This document shows, piece by piece, positions 1-13,356 of a stretch of DNA of 64,000 nt. Source of the DNA: Astrothelium macrocarpum (taxonomy: Eukaryota; Ascomycota; Dothideomycetes; Trypetheliales; Trypetheliaceae); the NCBI GenBank assembly GCA_021030915.1, contig JAGEMR010000015.1, positions 124,001 through 188,000 of the forward strand, written 5' to 3'. Both the position numbers and the translations under genes were made by a program. The notes below the pieces were generated by a model. It was not told the DNA's origin. It did no database searches and saw only the letters and a list, made by a program, of their open reading frames with translations. The stretch's first letter is position 1; each line of letters opens with the position of its first letter.

Positions 1-1028
1 GTCGAGGAGGAACTCTCTAAAGGGTGTTGAGTATATCATTTCTCTTGCAGCTTGTGACATTTCTAATTACTCCAACTAGTTATATTGTGGGCTTTGTCAT
101 ATGTGATAAATAATGGTACTCACGACCGCGAGAGGTATAATCGCCATACGCTTCATAGGGAGGCCTTAGAACTGATAAACCAAAAAGTCTTGAGAGTCAT
201 TTCTGAACAGACTTTTACAGATTCTAATTGCTCCAAATGGAATAGCATCCTCTCAATGAGGCGTGCGGCGATGACATCTTCCGTGCTTGCGAGCAACAAT
301 CCTTATTGCAATTACTGGTGACTTGGGTATCTCTAGTTTTCGTTGGATTTCACATAATGTTCGCTTCCTGAACCACTCGCTGATTCCGTTGCACATAAGT
401 TTCAATGCCGCTTCGGCATCGCAAACTGATTGAGTAGACGATCATATCTTCTTTGTCGCTCGGATAAACTTTGCTATTATCAAAAGTCCACGGGCATTCT
501 GCTACTAAGCATTGATCCCTGCGCATCTTGATCGGCCCCTTTGCTCACTGTTCACTTGACCGATTCAACCTGCAAGAAAAGCCCCCCCCCCTTTTTTTTT
601 TGGGACTGGAGATCCTTCTCAAGTTGGGATGTCAATCCGACCATCCGCCTGTTGAATTTCCTTGCCTTCGTCTCATCTCAGAGCACATCGGCATATCTAT
701 ATTCGCTCGGAATTCGTTTGATCCCATTTCAGCCTTCGCAACGGGCTCTACTTCTTTTTGTAGGTACTTCATGTTCCAAAACTCGCTGATCCAGCTCACC
801 ACTGTGCGGTACTTTCGATTTAAGAACGTGCGTAAGCACAGATAACACCAAATCCGTGTGATTGGGAAGGTGGTTCCCGTCTCCGTTCATGACCGAGAAT
901 TTCGCATAGCTGCTTGGCTGAAGCATGAGTGGAGTCCTGGCACCGGGTCTTCTATGGCAGATCGGAAATTGTGGTTGGGAGACAATATCGTGCGAGTCTT
1001 TTCTCCGTCATGTACAGCATACCACAGT
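1..1028. other. no gene seen
   Basis: This stretch lies beyond the 3' end of the KRE33 gene. Only short unremarkable open frames are present, none with recognisable motifs or good splice continuation. A C-run followed directly by a T-run lies near 582-600. Probably intergenic sequence including the KRE33 3' untranslated region. Confidence 0.5.
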
Positions 1029-4000
1029 TCATCGTTTCCTTCCCTTTTTCTCTTTTCTCTCCCTCTCCTCTTCAGCTTCCTTAACGGCTTGCTCCACCGC
1101 CTCTCCCACCTTCCGTTTCCGTTCCCCTTTCGCCTTGCCACTTTTCACACTTACAACACCATTCCCTTTGCCTTCCCTTACTTGTCTTTCTGCATCATCC
1201 CAATTGGTTGCGTTATGAGCGGTAGCATACTGATTCAGGGCAAGGGCGTCGATCATAGCTCTCGCCTTTTCCTTTTGAACTCGATTGATCTCGTCGCTTC
1301 CTTCCTGAAGTTCTTCTTCGAGCGGCTGTGCTAGTGGAGTAAACGGCTTTTCCCGCGTAATGTCCTCGTTAATGACATTGACTCCATTGCGTTCGACTCC
1401 CAAGTCATGATCGTCAATCGTACCCTCATCCTCGCGAGGTATGTCTTTCCCCGCTTCCTCGGCCACTACAGAACGAAAGTATTGACTCACTTTGCGTATT
1501 ACCTTGACAAACATGGCAAGTAGCTGGCTGGTCTGTAGGCCAATCTCCTTCTCTACCTCCTCAAGAGTCTTTCTCTGCAGTCCAACCGCCAGTAGCAGGG
1601 CTTGCTGTACGCCCGTTAATCTAACACCGTGTTGCAGGCTGTCTGATGAAATAGATGACGACCTTATGCGCCCTGTAAAATAGAGCTGGGCAATCGAAGG
1701 CAGAAGATCAAGGATGACATGCCAATCCAGCATATTCGAAGCGTATGCGTCAAGCCTCTTGAGATCGAACGGTGAAAAGTTGGTATCCAAGTCCTCCTTT
1801 CCGAATCTGCAATTGTGCTTGGAGGCATCTGAGCTTGGATTCGTCCCATTCATACCATTTGCAATAGCTTCGTCAATGGCTAGCGCTGTAACCGAAGGAA
1901 ATGACCGAAAGGAGCCATAAGAGAGAAGTGATAAGAACCTTGCCTGGAAGTCTCGCGCAAATTCCGCAAGCCAATCAGGTTCATCTCTGATCTCGTTTAC
2001 ATCACCATCGACACTGTTGCTATTGAGCATACGCAACATGACACACGTATGCTCACCGGTAAGCTCATTTGCTGTTTGCCTTAGGTAAACAGGTACAAAT
2101 CGTTTTCGCTTCCAGAACCTGTGCAATTGAGGGGTCAAACCATAGCTCACACCCACGTAATCCAGCGCTGGGGGTTTACGTTGCACAAGTCGTGTGAAAA
2201 GTGGAGGCATCGCGTTGATGTCTCTGACCTTGACTTCTTCTTTTACCAGTTCAGCGTTCTCCAGTTCTTCATCCGTCACTCTTACCATGACACTCTCCTC
2301 GTCCTCCAAAAATGGTGTCTCTGACTCAGAGAGTGAGGTGAATTTATTAGTATAAAAATCCAACAGCAACTCTAATGCACGAGACCCGTATCCCATGGAG
2401 ATATATTCTGGATTGGTTGCAATTCGCACGATTCTCGCACCCGAAAGTCCTGCGAAATTCTCATCTTGGAATTGCTGAGACACAAGCCAGGGAATAAGGT
2501 CACCGCCTGCACGTTGGCCACGACTTAAACTACTCAGTACACTTTCCCTGCTAATCTTCCCTTCCAAGGCAACTTGAATAACACATAGAGGCTCCGGTAG
2601 GCGACTCGTGTCTTCGTCCACGGGTGGCACAAGGACGAATAGCTGATGTGCGGGCGCATCAGACATGAGCTGGAGATCATTTGGAGCATTCTTGTAATGC
2701 GAAGCCACATAAAGCGCCATCATGCTCTGTAAGAACTTCTCGGAGATAGGATGGAAGGAGAAGAGGGTGTCGCGATTCACGTGGAGCAGTTGACATTGTG
2801 AAGGATGCGGACATCCGAGCTTTTGAAGACCGGAAGAGCGCGGAAGAGTCGCGTCGAGACAGAGAAGGCGGTTGAGCCATTTTTCGACATTGTCATTGGG
2901 AGCGTACCTGATTGGTGTGGTCAAGGTGACTTCACGAAGTGTGCGAGAGCTTAGAGAAGCAGAGCTCCCGTTTGTTATGGCCTTGCTGGGCATACGGTCT
3001 GCAACAACTTCGCAAGGGTTTGCTTGGCGCGAGGCTCCGCGAGATTGATCGCGCAGCTGTTGAATGAGCTTTAGGGAGAGGGAGCGTCCGGTGCCTTCGT
3101 AACCATTGATGGTGGACGCCATGAAAACGAGATAGGGACCCAGAAGCTTCCGAACAAGGGGCAGAGGTATGGCTGCGGCTTCGTCAATCACCAATAACTC
3201 AGCCTGACCGAGTGCGTATGCATCCTGGGGCCGAATGTATTGGATTGTTTGACGATGCTGTCGGTGAATGTTCACTCGAACGATGGCCTTGTTGAATTCA
3301 ACATTCGTAGATTGTATGATGGTGTAATCAACATGATCCATGTAATCTAAAGCATCGAATCCCTTGAAAACAAAGTCGAAAAGAGTTTTGAGATTCTCAG
3401 GACTTGGAGAGGTAATGAAGATATTGCTATACCTATGCGCTACAGCTGCTGCGATTGCTATGCCTAAAGCAGCCGACTTACCTCTGCCTCGAGCAGCAGT
3501 CAAGGTGACTGTGCTTTGTAGCGTCTTTTCAGCAATGGCGTCAGCAAATGTGAGAAGCGCCTTGGCCTGGTCGATCGTTTTCGCCAACGTGATCAACGGT
3601 CCAACCGGCTGTGTCTCCGCTAGGCTCTCTTTTGTTGACTTGAGTTCTTGGGATTCGGGAGATCCGTCATCTTCTTCTAGCTCTCGCGGGGGTAATCGTT
3701 GGACGGATTTGCCGCCCGAGATGGGAAGCACATTCAACTCGTCATCAACCACTAGACAAGATTCGCAACCACCAAGAGAAAGGAGGAAGCGCTCGTTGAA
3801 ACGCGCGGTGACATCGTCGTGAGCTTCCGTCCGATATCTCGAGTGAATGTCCATGGACAGGGTGTAAAGTTGCTTGAGACTATTCATGCCCTTTAATAAA
3901 AGTAGCACAAGACCACCACCCTCTACCGTCTCTATCGTCCGAGCAAGCAAATTGGGTGTGATTGCTTCGAAATCCTGCAGAATACACATGCCGTACGTAT

Positions 4001-4454
4001 TTCCTAGGATCCTGTCGGTTTCCTTGTAGTAGACATAGCGAATGTTTTGGGTAGAGACGAAGAGCTCGAAAGGGTCCTCAGTATCAGCATCACGTATGCC
4101 ACGCTTAATCTCTTTTCTGATTTTTTTCTCCCGCTTCTTTCGGTGGCTAGTGAAGCCAAGAAGCTTGTTTTTGTAGGTCCACAAGACGGACTTGTTGAGC
4201 TTTACATCCACATTAAGCAGCACGTGGTAGAGATTGACGATGACATCTTTTTGACGATCGCCAACAACCACAAAGAAGCTGCGCTTCTTTTCCTAATGCA
4301 TGTCACTATAAGAGACGGAGCAGTAAACAAACCAGGTCCTTACTTGTACACCATTGCGAATGAGCGCCGGGATGCGCGAGTCTCTGTCGAGGATATTAGT
4401 GCCCGAAATCTCCTATGAGAAATGAAAAATGACACACATGGCCTTCTTCACCAT
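1029..4454 (-). CDS. KRE33: RNA cytidine acetyltransferase (KRE33/NAT10 family)
   Basis: Nucleolar ATP-dependent enzyme that makes N4-acetylcytidine in 18S rRNA and some tRNAs and is needed for small-subunit biogenesis. I read three exons: 4454-4438 (17 nt), 4383-4344 (40 nt) and 4292-1029, giving about 1,106 residues, the usual family length. Splicing restores the conserved start MVKKAIDSRIPALIRNGVQ followed by EKKRSFFVVVGDR; both introns have GT...AG ends and the first has an ACTAAT branch-like site. Visible landmarks are the FTSHRKKREKKI block near residue 65, a P-loop-like GRGKSAALGIA in the helicase-like domain, the VIDEAAAIPLP Walker-B-like motif, the acetyl-CoA region around RIATNPEYISMGYGSRALE, and a Lys/Arg-rich nucleolar-type tail ending KKGRKR. 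It is tail to nothing recognisable on one side and faces the GT90 gene on the other. Housekeeping gene, very secure; only the tiny first exon is inference. Confidence 0.95.
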
Positions 4455-5108
4455 GATTTCCGGGGTTTCACGTGTTTATATCATTGTAGATGCCATCAAG
4501 GCAGACAGATGAGCGCAGCTGGGCGAAGTCGTGGGTTCATGAAATTATTCTGCCGATTGGAATTAAGCGCAGTTAAGACGGGCGGTGAAGCAGAATTAGT
4601 GGCCATTCTCGGGGGGCAATACGCGTCATGCCAAGGCTTTGAAACATTCTCCTTTGTGCTTTACCTGTCCGTGTCTAATCCTCACTTCTCGACATTATGC
4701 CTGCTCCTCTCTCGCTCTTTGTAGATCCTGCGATTTTGGCTGTCCGGTGAACGTAGGCCGTGCATGCAGGCAGCCGTGGCTTAGCTGCTGACACCGGACC
4801 GCACGCATGTAAATGGACAGTCGGACTGTGCTCGCACTCTGGTTAGCAGATCCCCCAGTCTTGGATTCAGTGTTGACATAATCTTCCACCAGCGGACTCA
4901 TCATCAGCTCCTCCTACCTGTCTCTGACTTTCGACGGATCCTACACCTCTGGTGCGTGCCTCCCATTTGCGGACCCAAGTTAGGGCTTATACTCTAACTC
5001 GCAACGCTGCTAGATCACCCTATCCACACTTCGGCTGCCATTCTAGCAGTATCAGGCGTAGTACTTATTGCATGGAACAGAGTAGTCCGGCTGCTATGGC
5101 GAGGGAAA
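4455..5108. promoter_or_regulatory. divergent intergenic region KRE33 / GT90
   Basis: About 650 nt separate the KRE33 start codon (minus) from the first recognisable coding sequence of the GT90 gene (plus), so the segment must hold both promoters and probably the unplaced first exon of the GT90 gene. No TATA box or named operator stands out. Confidence 0.4.
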
Positions 5109-8100
5109 TTGCGCCCTCAGGACTATACTACGCTGCCCTTAGAAGAGCTTCGCAATGACTTGCCCTCGCCTCGCTCTCCTCGACCGAGATCTCCACTCCC
5201 TCGATCACCAGCTTCCCCGTCTTCGCCTCGATCTGCAAATGGAAATGGTTTCCTCAAAGGGCCCAAAGCCAAAGCTGAACTCACATCTATGCCAAGTTTG
5301 AAAAAACTGCGTGCTACCTGGCTCTGCTTGGTGATTGCAATCTGTTGCCGTGTGAAGTTATTGCATTCCGTTGCACTGGAAAGGCAATGCGCTGGGAGGA
5401 GCTATGCGGTAAGAGAAGTCTTTGGGTCCAAAAGAGTATCTGCTGAGCATTCCAGGGTGTTATCCCGCTCTTGATTGCTATTCACGACTTCTGGACCGTT
5501 CGAAAATATGAGCCGCCTCACAGTCAAGACATTGGCAAAAATCTATCAGGACTACTCGCATTATGGAGCAGTATCACGCAAAGCCGATACAGGTTCATAT
5601 TGCCGACTATATGCCTTACAGTCGGCAGTGCCTTGATTGTGACCGCGACCAGTCCTCCAAGGTCGACGTACATATGCGCCGGCATCTTTCGCTCTCACGC
5701 AATCCTCCCTTTCTCCCAGGGTCTTGCGACCATCTTGGACTATATCATCATCCTTTCTGTCGTGGCCTTGATCAATCGTGGAAAGCCAAGCCAAAGCCAG
5801 GAAACGAGGTCCTATTCATCCGTTGGCTGGGCCTTGACCGTGAATCTTTCTACACCCAAGACTGCGTGGCAAGGCTGACTGTGCACAGTTCTCTTCTGTC
5901 ATTCTTGCCGTCGGTGGCACACTCTATGTCATTTTCAAGCCGGAATACCGTACTTGGGCATTTACTCTTTCTTTCAACTACTTTAGAAGTTTGTGTGCAT
6001 TTGCATCTGCTGCAGTACTTTTTACGCTTTGCGCTTTTTATGCAGTAGGTTCTTGCCTAGCTTAGATGCCTTCATACTGACACGGAATAGTTTGATGGCG
6101 TTGGAGCATTGACAACTTCTGTGGCTGTTGCCTTTATCTGCACGTATTCTCGAGACTTCCATTTGGGTTGGGTCAATCCAGGGCCGTATCCACCCACAAG
6201 CACAACGCTCGTTTTGCTCGCTATATGTCTATATGTCTTGGGCATGTTCTGGTACATCCGCATTGAGATGTCCGGTGAAGAGTGCTCTTTCACAAGGGCA
6301 TCAAAGCACCGTTCGACATCAATTCGCTTAACAGGATGGATGTCCATTCTTGTGTTTTTTCTTTTTGCCCTGCGCATCATCCTCGCATTCTCCAGCACAG
6401 CGCAACTTGATGGTCATCCCATCGATAAGCTGATCCAAGATGCCAACACTATACATCAAAATTGGCAGAAGAAGGCCTCATTTGCGGAATCCCTTTCGGA
6501 CGCTGTAAGCCAATACCGAATTCGATATCATCGGCCCCCGCCACCGATGTTCGACAGTTGGTTTGAGTGGGCAAAGAAGAAGAGATCATTAATCATGAAT
6601 GATTATGGCCAAATTTATGATGACCTGGTACCTTTCTGGGGAATGGAGCCCCAAGATATTCGCCAACGGACTTGGGATCTCATTTCAAATCCGGCAAATG
6701 ACGTTGGCGGTATCATTATCCGTGGTGGTCGCGTTTCGCTTGCTTCAAACATTCCCCCGCAACACAAACATAAATTGGAAGGAGTAGTAAGTTTGATCAG
6801 TAAGTTTGCTCAACATCTTCCAGACATGGATCTTGCAATCAACGTAATGGATTCTCCGCGTGTGGCTGTGCCTTACGACGCTCTAAAGTCCACGAAACAA
6901 GCTGGTTTACGCAATGCAGATGACCCTAATACAAAGGACAATTCATTTTCCGGTGATCGTGGAGGCCAATGGCAGGCTATGCCGAGCGATCCAGTCGAAG
7001 ATCCGCCTATTTTTGAAGACCTTGCTGGCCGTCAAACTTTCATTGAGTGGGGCTCCATCTCATGCCCGACCATGTCAGCTTCACGTTTCCAACACAGCTG
7101 GGATCTGACACGCCTCTGTGTCACTTGTACCAAACCTCATAGTGACCATAGTGGTGCTTTCGTCTCCAATTGGACCCTTTCCCAAGACCCCTGTCATCAA
7201 CCAGACCTTGCTTTTCTTCATGGCACATACGTCTCTTCTCCATCCCTTCGCGTCCAGCACAATCTTCTCCCAGTCTTCTCTCATAGCAAGATCCAGGGCT
7301 TCCAGGACATCCTATACCCAAGTGCTGACGAGTATACAAATCGTGGTGATGCTACCAATACTCTAAAGGAAGAACATTCCGATCTGCCCTTTTCCGACAA
7401 AGCCCCTACTCTTTTTTTCCGTGGTACAACATCTGAAGGCGTCACTTTGAACAATAATGCTTGGCGGTCTTTCCTCCGCCAACGCTTCCTCTACCTTCTT
7501 GGTTCCGATACGCATGCAGATACTACTTCTCCAATTCTTCTTCCAGCCCGGAGATCCGAGGTTTTCAAGTTCTCCAGGATCCCTGTTCATTTGCTCCATG
7601 AACATTTACCTACGGATGCTCAATTCACTGAAATCAATAATTGCGTCGAGCCCGAGTGCACGCTTGAGCGAGCTCAACTGAAGTCTATCAACGAGGAGAC
7701 CCTTTCTGCAGCCTCGTCTCAAGATTTCTGGAAATACAAGTATCTACTGGATCTGGATGGGTTCGGTCACAATACGCGCTTCACCACCTTCTTGCGTAGC
7801 CATAGTCTTGTATTCAAAGCGGGCATCCTTCGGGAGTGGTGGAGCGAACGCGTGACGGCTTGGAAACATTTTGTCCCCCTTGATGTACGTGGGCACAATA
7901 TATACCCCACACTGGCGTACTTTAAAGGATTCCCTGCAACGGAACAAACACGAGAATTGCCGTCGCATGAAGATGCAGCGCAGCGAATTGCCGAAGACGC
8001 TAAACGATGGGCAGATAGAGTATTGCGAAAAGAAGACATGGAAATTTACATGTTCCGTCTACTGTTAGAATGGGGGAGAATCACGGATGACAGGAGAGAT

Positions 8101-8211
8101 GATTTGGGATTTGGGTCAAAGGAGAAATGGTGGGAAGAAACTCGTGTTGGTGTGGACCAGGGAAGAGGGGACGAGAGGAAGAGCAGTTGGGCAAAATTAA
8201 TTGGAGGATAA
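5109..8211 (+). CDS. CAP10-like glycosyltransferase (GT90), multi-pass membrane protein
   Basis: Member of the GT90 family that includes the Cryptococcus capsule protein CAP10; members transfer sugars (often xylose) in the secretory pathway. Exons I can join in frame: to 5408, 5456-5839, 5889-6044 and 6091-8211, all phase 0, about 986 residues. The N-terminus is a basic Pro/Ser-rich cytosolic tail with repeated SPRSP-type units, followed by several hydrophobic segments (around LRATWLCLVIAICC, ILDYIIILSVVALI, FSSVILAVGGTLYVIF, LCAFASAAVLFTLCAFYA, TLVLLAICLYVLGMFWY). The C-terminal half holds the GT90 core, with LFFRGTTSEG, FWKYKYLLDLDGFG and LVFKAGILREWWSE in order. No in-frame ATG lies just upstream of the Pro-rich exon, so the true start must be in a further upstream exon after an intron probably ending at the CAG at 5118-5120; the start given is only the beginning of the recognised frame. 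Sugar donor and acceptor cannot be told. Confidence 0.85.
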
Positions 8212-9712
8212 ACAGCTCCATCAATCATATCGATTTGATCACCGGGTGGAAAAGGATAAAACTGGGCCTAATGTTTAATTTTTTGGTGAGAACGTAAGTT
8301 GAGGGTGTAATGACTTTTCACGGAGGACATGAAATCACTTTTGATGTCGAGGAAGGCGACTGTACAAAGCGAGGCAGAGTAAAGGTAACGTGGAAAGGCT
8401 CTGTCCCAGCACAACTAGCATCGTATATACACATGTAGATATTGTAAATACTCGATTGAATCTGTAAGACTTGACTCTTTAGTTGTACGTCTCTGACATC
8501 ACTTACACACAACGTCTGCATCATCGACGTGTGCCGAGCAATGCAGCGTATTAATATGCAGATCTCATTCTTGACGAGGGCAAGAAAAGATTATCTAAGA
8601 TCCATCCGTGAAACTTTGGCCCAGTGACTGGCTCTTGAATGGCCAGATTAATGTCACTTGCAGATACATGTCTTGCGTATTCCGCAGTAAACTAACATAG
8701 AAAGCATCTTTGGATGCTGGAGATAGCTTTCTGATACCATTGTTGTAGCTCTTTATCACAGTCAACACTGTCATGTCAATAAACTCAGCACATTCACCAA
8801 GGACTTACGCAATGTAATGCAAATATTCTGGAGCAGCGCGTCAACTAAAAGCAAAAGAGGGTTTTAGAAATGGCTACTTCTGTGTTGACATAGTGATGCA
8901 TGAAGAAGTGGCACTTCAATTTGGTCCGGTGAATGGAGCCATAGAAGTCTTGTACAGATAACAGCATGTCCAGAGCATCTCGGCGTTCACGACTAGAAAA
9001 GAATGCAAACGTATTATCGGAGAGGTGGCGTTTACCAGCAGCCGAGAACATCCTCTGATACCGCTTCCAAATCAATGAGAATTTACACAGAGTATACTCA
9101 TCGACTTAGCAAGCAAATCATAACAGGAGCGTCCAAAATAATAATCCATCCGATCCGCGCCTTTGGTCATGCGTTGAATTCTCCACTGAGTCTCCTAAAC
9201 GTAGTCATTTGAGGACAAGACGGAAAACCTAATGACCATCATGCTCCGTGTACAAGCATTTCCGGGCATTTGTTCCTTTTATGGAGATGAACCTGGTTCG
9301 TCTCAGCTGTCTAATTGTCTCAGTCTAGATATTCATGTAAAGGGACAATCGTAGAAGTACTGGCATCTCAGTAGTGTTTAAAAAAATATATATGCATATC
9401 TCGCAACAAATCAGGGATCAAGTGGCCATGACTGTTTGGGTCTTGTTCGCACGCGAAAGTGAAAGCCCTGGGAGGAAGAAGTCTTGGCAGTATTAAGCAA
9501 TGACTTTGCTCGGCTCTCGCACAGATGGACTCGCAGTCCCCACCCAGTGCAACGGAATTTTTATAGGATGCTGATAGCTACAGGGTGGAATTTGCGGAAC
9601 AGTCATGGTGACAATGGCGTTTGACTGTGTTTTTGGATTGGTCTAATATTCTACTGGTCAAATTTGCGTGAGACAGTTCAATCAGTCCAGAGTGCTTCGG
9701 CGAACTACAAGT
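8212..9712. other. intergenic region, no gene seen
   Basis: About 1.5 kb between the ends of the GT90 gene and the convergent mitochondrial-type gene. Short frames on both strands have no recognisable motifs and no good splice continuation. It should contain both 3' untranslated regions. Confidence 0.5.
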
Positions 9713-11088
9713 TCAAGGACCACCCATAGGAGGTTGCCGATACGGCTTGAAGCTGCGTACGCCTACACTAATCGCCACAAAGCTTCTTTGTTGTGGGTGA
9801 TAGGCTGCCCTGACGTCCAGGATTGCTCGTGCCTTATTGCCAGAGACCTCTACCAAGCCGCTCAGCACACACGTTCCTCTTGGCGCTTCGAGTCTTTTGG
9901 GAGTCAAATTCTGCAGCATTGTCGAATGAAACACGTGATATGCAAGGGGAATTTCAGATCCTGATGGGAGTGGCCCTGATGGTAATTTGGGGAGACTAGA
10001 CGCTGAGGGCCGAGGATCGGCCGTGTGTTTACTGGACACTGCATTTTTGGCGATCGGAGTCGCCTGGGATTGTGCTCGATCTTGGTCTGATCGTGACTGC
10101 TTTGCCACATCGGAGGATGATTCTGGTAAACCTGTGCCTGGCCTACCTAAATGACGCTCTTGTATTTGGCGGATGGCCTGCATGCTTTGTCGAATCTGCT
10201 CATCTTCTCGGGTAGGTCTCGTTTGAATACCCAGAGTTTCTTTGGCCCTCTGCCATTGAATGCGCCACAAGACGCGCATACTAGCATATATGGAGAAGAA
10301 GGCAGCGCTCGGCCATAAGGTACGGTTGATGCGTTGTTCTTCTGTTTCAGAACTGGTCCTCTTCGCAAGCGCTATGTAATCGTCCGTGATAACAATACTG
10401 ACGAACGATTATGTAAGTTGTCTACTTGAGACGTGTGCTTTGTCACTTACCCTGTTCGCTCAAATTCTGGCGGCGGTCCGTTTGGGAACTGGATGTCAAG
10501 CCAGATCTTGCCAGCCTTTGGTGTACCACCCAAGTTCTGCGTAAAGCCAGAATGGTCAACGACGTGCATCATGATCAGCCTCACGAGGTCTTGCTGAATC
10601 TTCTGGTGCCTTGGTTTATCATTTGCCAACTTGATGAATTCTTGCCACTCCGGATCACTGCCTCTGTAGAATGATCGCTCTTTACGTTTTGCGGGGCTCA
10701 GAGGAATGAAGATCGAGTCCTCATCTGGGTCGGCAAGCTCTTCTGAATCTGGTCCACTATCATCTTGAATTTCGTTTTCTGAGACTTCTTCGATTTCAAC
10801 GTCCGGGAAGATGTAGAGATAGGATGCAACTGCGCAGCCCGAGTAGATTCCAAATGAAGCAACCCGTCTGTAGCAAGTATTTTAGTATACGTAAGTTCAC
10901 TGAATATCGCCTCATTGGAAAGGGACGTACTTCCAGCTGAAGATGCTGGGCTTCTTGAGCCGCACCTGCTGCACTGACGCATCGGCTGGAGGACGAAAGA
11001 TGTGCAAGCCGCGTCTGATATATATTTGGCCACGGAGAGCAAGGTGCCGGTATTGAATTCGGGACCGGATGACTCTGGAGGAAAACAT
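9713..11088 (-). CDS. conserved fungal protein, probably mitochondrial membrane
   Basis: I do not recognise a named family. Three exons join in frame: 11088-10931, 10867-10451 and 10397-9713, giving 419 residues. The start MFSSRVIRSRIQYRHLALRG is rich in Arg with no acidic residue, as in mitochondrial presequences. One hydrophobic segment follows (around VASFGIYSGCAVASYLYIF, residues 55-75). Then comes an acidic stretch and a soluble region with SDPEWQEFIKLANDKPR, IWLDIQFPNGPPPEFER and TLWPSAAFFSIYASMRVLW. The C-terminal 150 residues are Ser/Pro-rich, then a small beta-rich end. The shape suggests an inner-membrane-anchored protein. It shares a short upstream region with the Vps3844-like gene on the other strand, starting about 330 nt away. 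Gene structure is firm; function is unknown. Confidence 0.75.
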
Positions 11089-11309
11089 GACTAGAACGAG
11101 CAAGGCCGGAGGGCGATAAGGGCGACGGGTTTTGGAATGCGCTTGAACAGAAAAAATAAGGATTTGAACGCGGGTGGGTATCACAGTCTGAACAAATAAA
11201 GCATGAATGCATGGAAAACAAGAGCAAGGAAGAAACACCTATAACGGGGCAGACAGCCAAGGGTGGTACGGTGGGTAGCACAAGGTGGGCACGCAGCAGA
11301 TACCTCAGG

Positions 11310-11320
11310 TACCTAAGGTA
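11310..11320. repeat. TACCTAAGGTA palindrome
   Basis: Perfect palindrome TACCTAAGGTA embedded in a longer stretch with a further TACCTCAGGTA variant just before it, in the divergent promoter region between the mitochondrial-type gene and the Vps3844-like gene. The same word recurs at 20111-20121 and a near copy occurs around 18534-18540. Confidence 0.7.
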
Positions 11321-11421
11321 GGCACGTAGGTCAAAGTGGTGGAGTGAGGCCGCTCTGCAACAGCGAACCTGGCAAGATTGCAGCTACTTTCTCTCTTCTG
11401 CCTCATCCCCTTCCAACAATT

Positions 11422-12713
11422 ATGAAATCGATTCCGAGTTTAATCTGGGCTGCCTTAGTTAATGCAGTCTTTGCTTTTGCAACAACCTCTGACGTTGCCC
11501 AAGTTTTCATATACGATTCAGACGGTGCCTCTGTGCCAAGAACAGAAAATCCCACCTTACCTGCCGACACCGCACGACTCGTTGTTGCCCAAAGGTTAGG
11601 CTTGTCGAGCTTCCATGCTCTCGAGGATTTGAGTGAGCAGGCACTGGGATATATCAATCAGTACGCGGCCCCGCAAGAGAGACTATTCAGCGATGGAAGC
11701 TCGACGAAAACCCCGCAAGCACTCATTATTGTTGAGGACGGAAGACAACTAGAAGGTAGCTTTAGACGTGCTACTATCCGATTCATTGTTGTCCCCGAGC
11801 CATGCTAATGACAACTATAATAGGCGTTGATGCGTCTTTGGCTTCCTTTTCGTCCTTTTATATCGCCAATCCTCCTTCCCCATCTTCCAATGCCGGTCTC
11901 CTCCAGGATCTAATCGACCAAGCCCGCTCGACCGATTATGGACTATCGCCATCTTCTAACACTGTGCGATACCTTGAGTATGACGGTTTATCCAAGGATC
12001 TCCCAGATAGCGACCGTTACTTCCTTCATCGTAAATCGACTGACAACATTGCGCATCTCCTCTCTTCCCTACGCTCGAGATCAGCCGGCTTGACTTTCAT
12101 CTTAATGCCCGCCTCTAACTCCTCGAACGCCAACTCGTGGGGCACTTATTCTTCTCCCTCTGGATCATATATTCGCTCCTCACAGCCGACTGCACACATG
12201 TACACAAAACGACAAGGCGATGAACTTCTAAAAGCTGAGGCCGAAGACTCCCAGTCCGGCGGGAACATTGAGTCTGCTTCTGCCGTGGCTTCTAGCCCTT
12301 CAACAAGTAGCGCTTCGAATGCTGTCCCGACTCCAATAAATCCTCCATCCGGCATCCTTCCCGCTTGTTTTCCCAGTGAAGGCACCTGTAACAACCGAAC
12401 GAATCAATGTTCGGGCCATGGAACTTGCAGGCTCAAATACACGAATAGTGATCAGCAGGGCAGTCAGAAGGATTGCTATGCCTGCCTGTGTGAGAAGACT
12501 GTTGTTGAAGGGAGCAAGAAAGCAATCGTGTGGGCTGGACCAGCGTGCCAGAAAAGGGACATCAGTACTAGCTTCTGGCTCCTTGCTGGCTTCACCATTG
12601 CCATGGTGAGTGTGATAGCGTGGGGAATTGGACTTTTGGTGAGCATGGGCAATGAGGAACTGCCTTCTGTTATTGGAGCTGGCGTGAGTGGACCAGGTGC
12701 AAGGGGTAAGTAG
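11422..12713 (+). CDS. Vps3844/DUF3844-domain protein, secretory-pathway membrane protein
   Basis: Fungal type-I membrane protein of the Vps3844 family, associated with ER and vacuolar sorting. Two exons, 11422-11755 and 11824-12713, join at a phase-1 junction and give 407 residues. It begins with a signal peptide (MKSIPSLIWAALVNAVFAFA). A luminal region of about 270 residues follows, Ser/Pro-rich in its second half. Near residues 300-350 lies a Cys-rich EGF-like block (GTCNNRTNQCSGHGTC, then CYACLCEK), which is the diagnostic C-terminal domain. One transmembrane helix (FWLLAGFTIAMVSVIAWGIG) and a short cytosolic tail end the protein. I chose the ATG at 11422 because it opens the signal peptide, although the frame extends upstream. 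A GTAAGT lies just at the stop, so one more small 3' exon is conceivable. Confidence 0.88.
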
Positions 12714-13356
12714 ACCACTGAGGTTGGAGCCGAACAACGGCGATGATCGGTCACACTTTGGACCTTCATGTCTATGACGGGTTGACTATTGGCTGTGAAG
12801 CCTCCATAAGAGCGGCGTCTGGAACTGTAGGTATTTAGGCTTCTGTACGTCTGTATTTATAATCGACAAGGCGATGCACATGTGATGAGTTGCAATTAAA
12901 TTCGAGCTCTGGCCATCGCTTCGCACTGAACAATCTTCCTGATTTCCTGATTATCATGTCAATTGTGTTTGAGTCCACCTATCTTGGGTAGAGGGAAAGG
13001 ATCCTTGGCCCAACTATTGAGGTAGAGTTGCTCACGTCAAATTTAGTTTGGGAAGCCAAATCCTCTATACAGAGATGCATTCTCTAGTGACTTATTGTTA
13101 AGTGGTAGCTATTGGGACAAAGCAGCTCATTCTGTTACAGTGCTACTAGTTGAAATACGTTATACCGTAGTGAGCGCACAGCGGCATGTAATGCGTAAGA
13201 TCAAGATTTATCGTGTTCTCAAAGCACCATATAGCAGACCCACCAAGATAGTGTTGTATTCGTGAAGATGAGCAGTATTGACTTGGAGTAGGATTTTGGT
13301 CTCGATTCTATCGACATCGTGAAATTGAAAAACACATCTTCATTGCTTCATCGGAA
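12714..13356. other. convergent intergenic region
   Basis: About 640 nt between two convergent genes. No frame of note; expected to hold the two 3' untranslated regions. Confidence 0.5.

Noticed and set aside
582..600. C-run followed by T-run
   Set aside because: A simple homopolymer tract, prone to length error, with no associated structure or gene.
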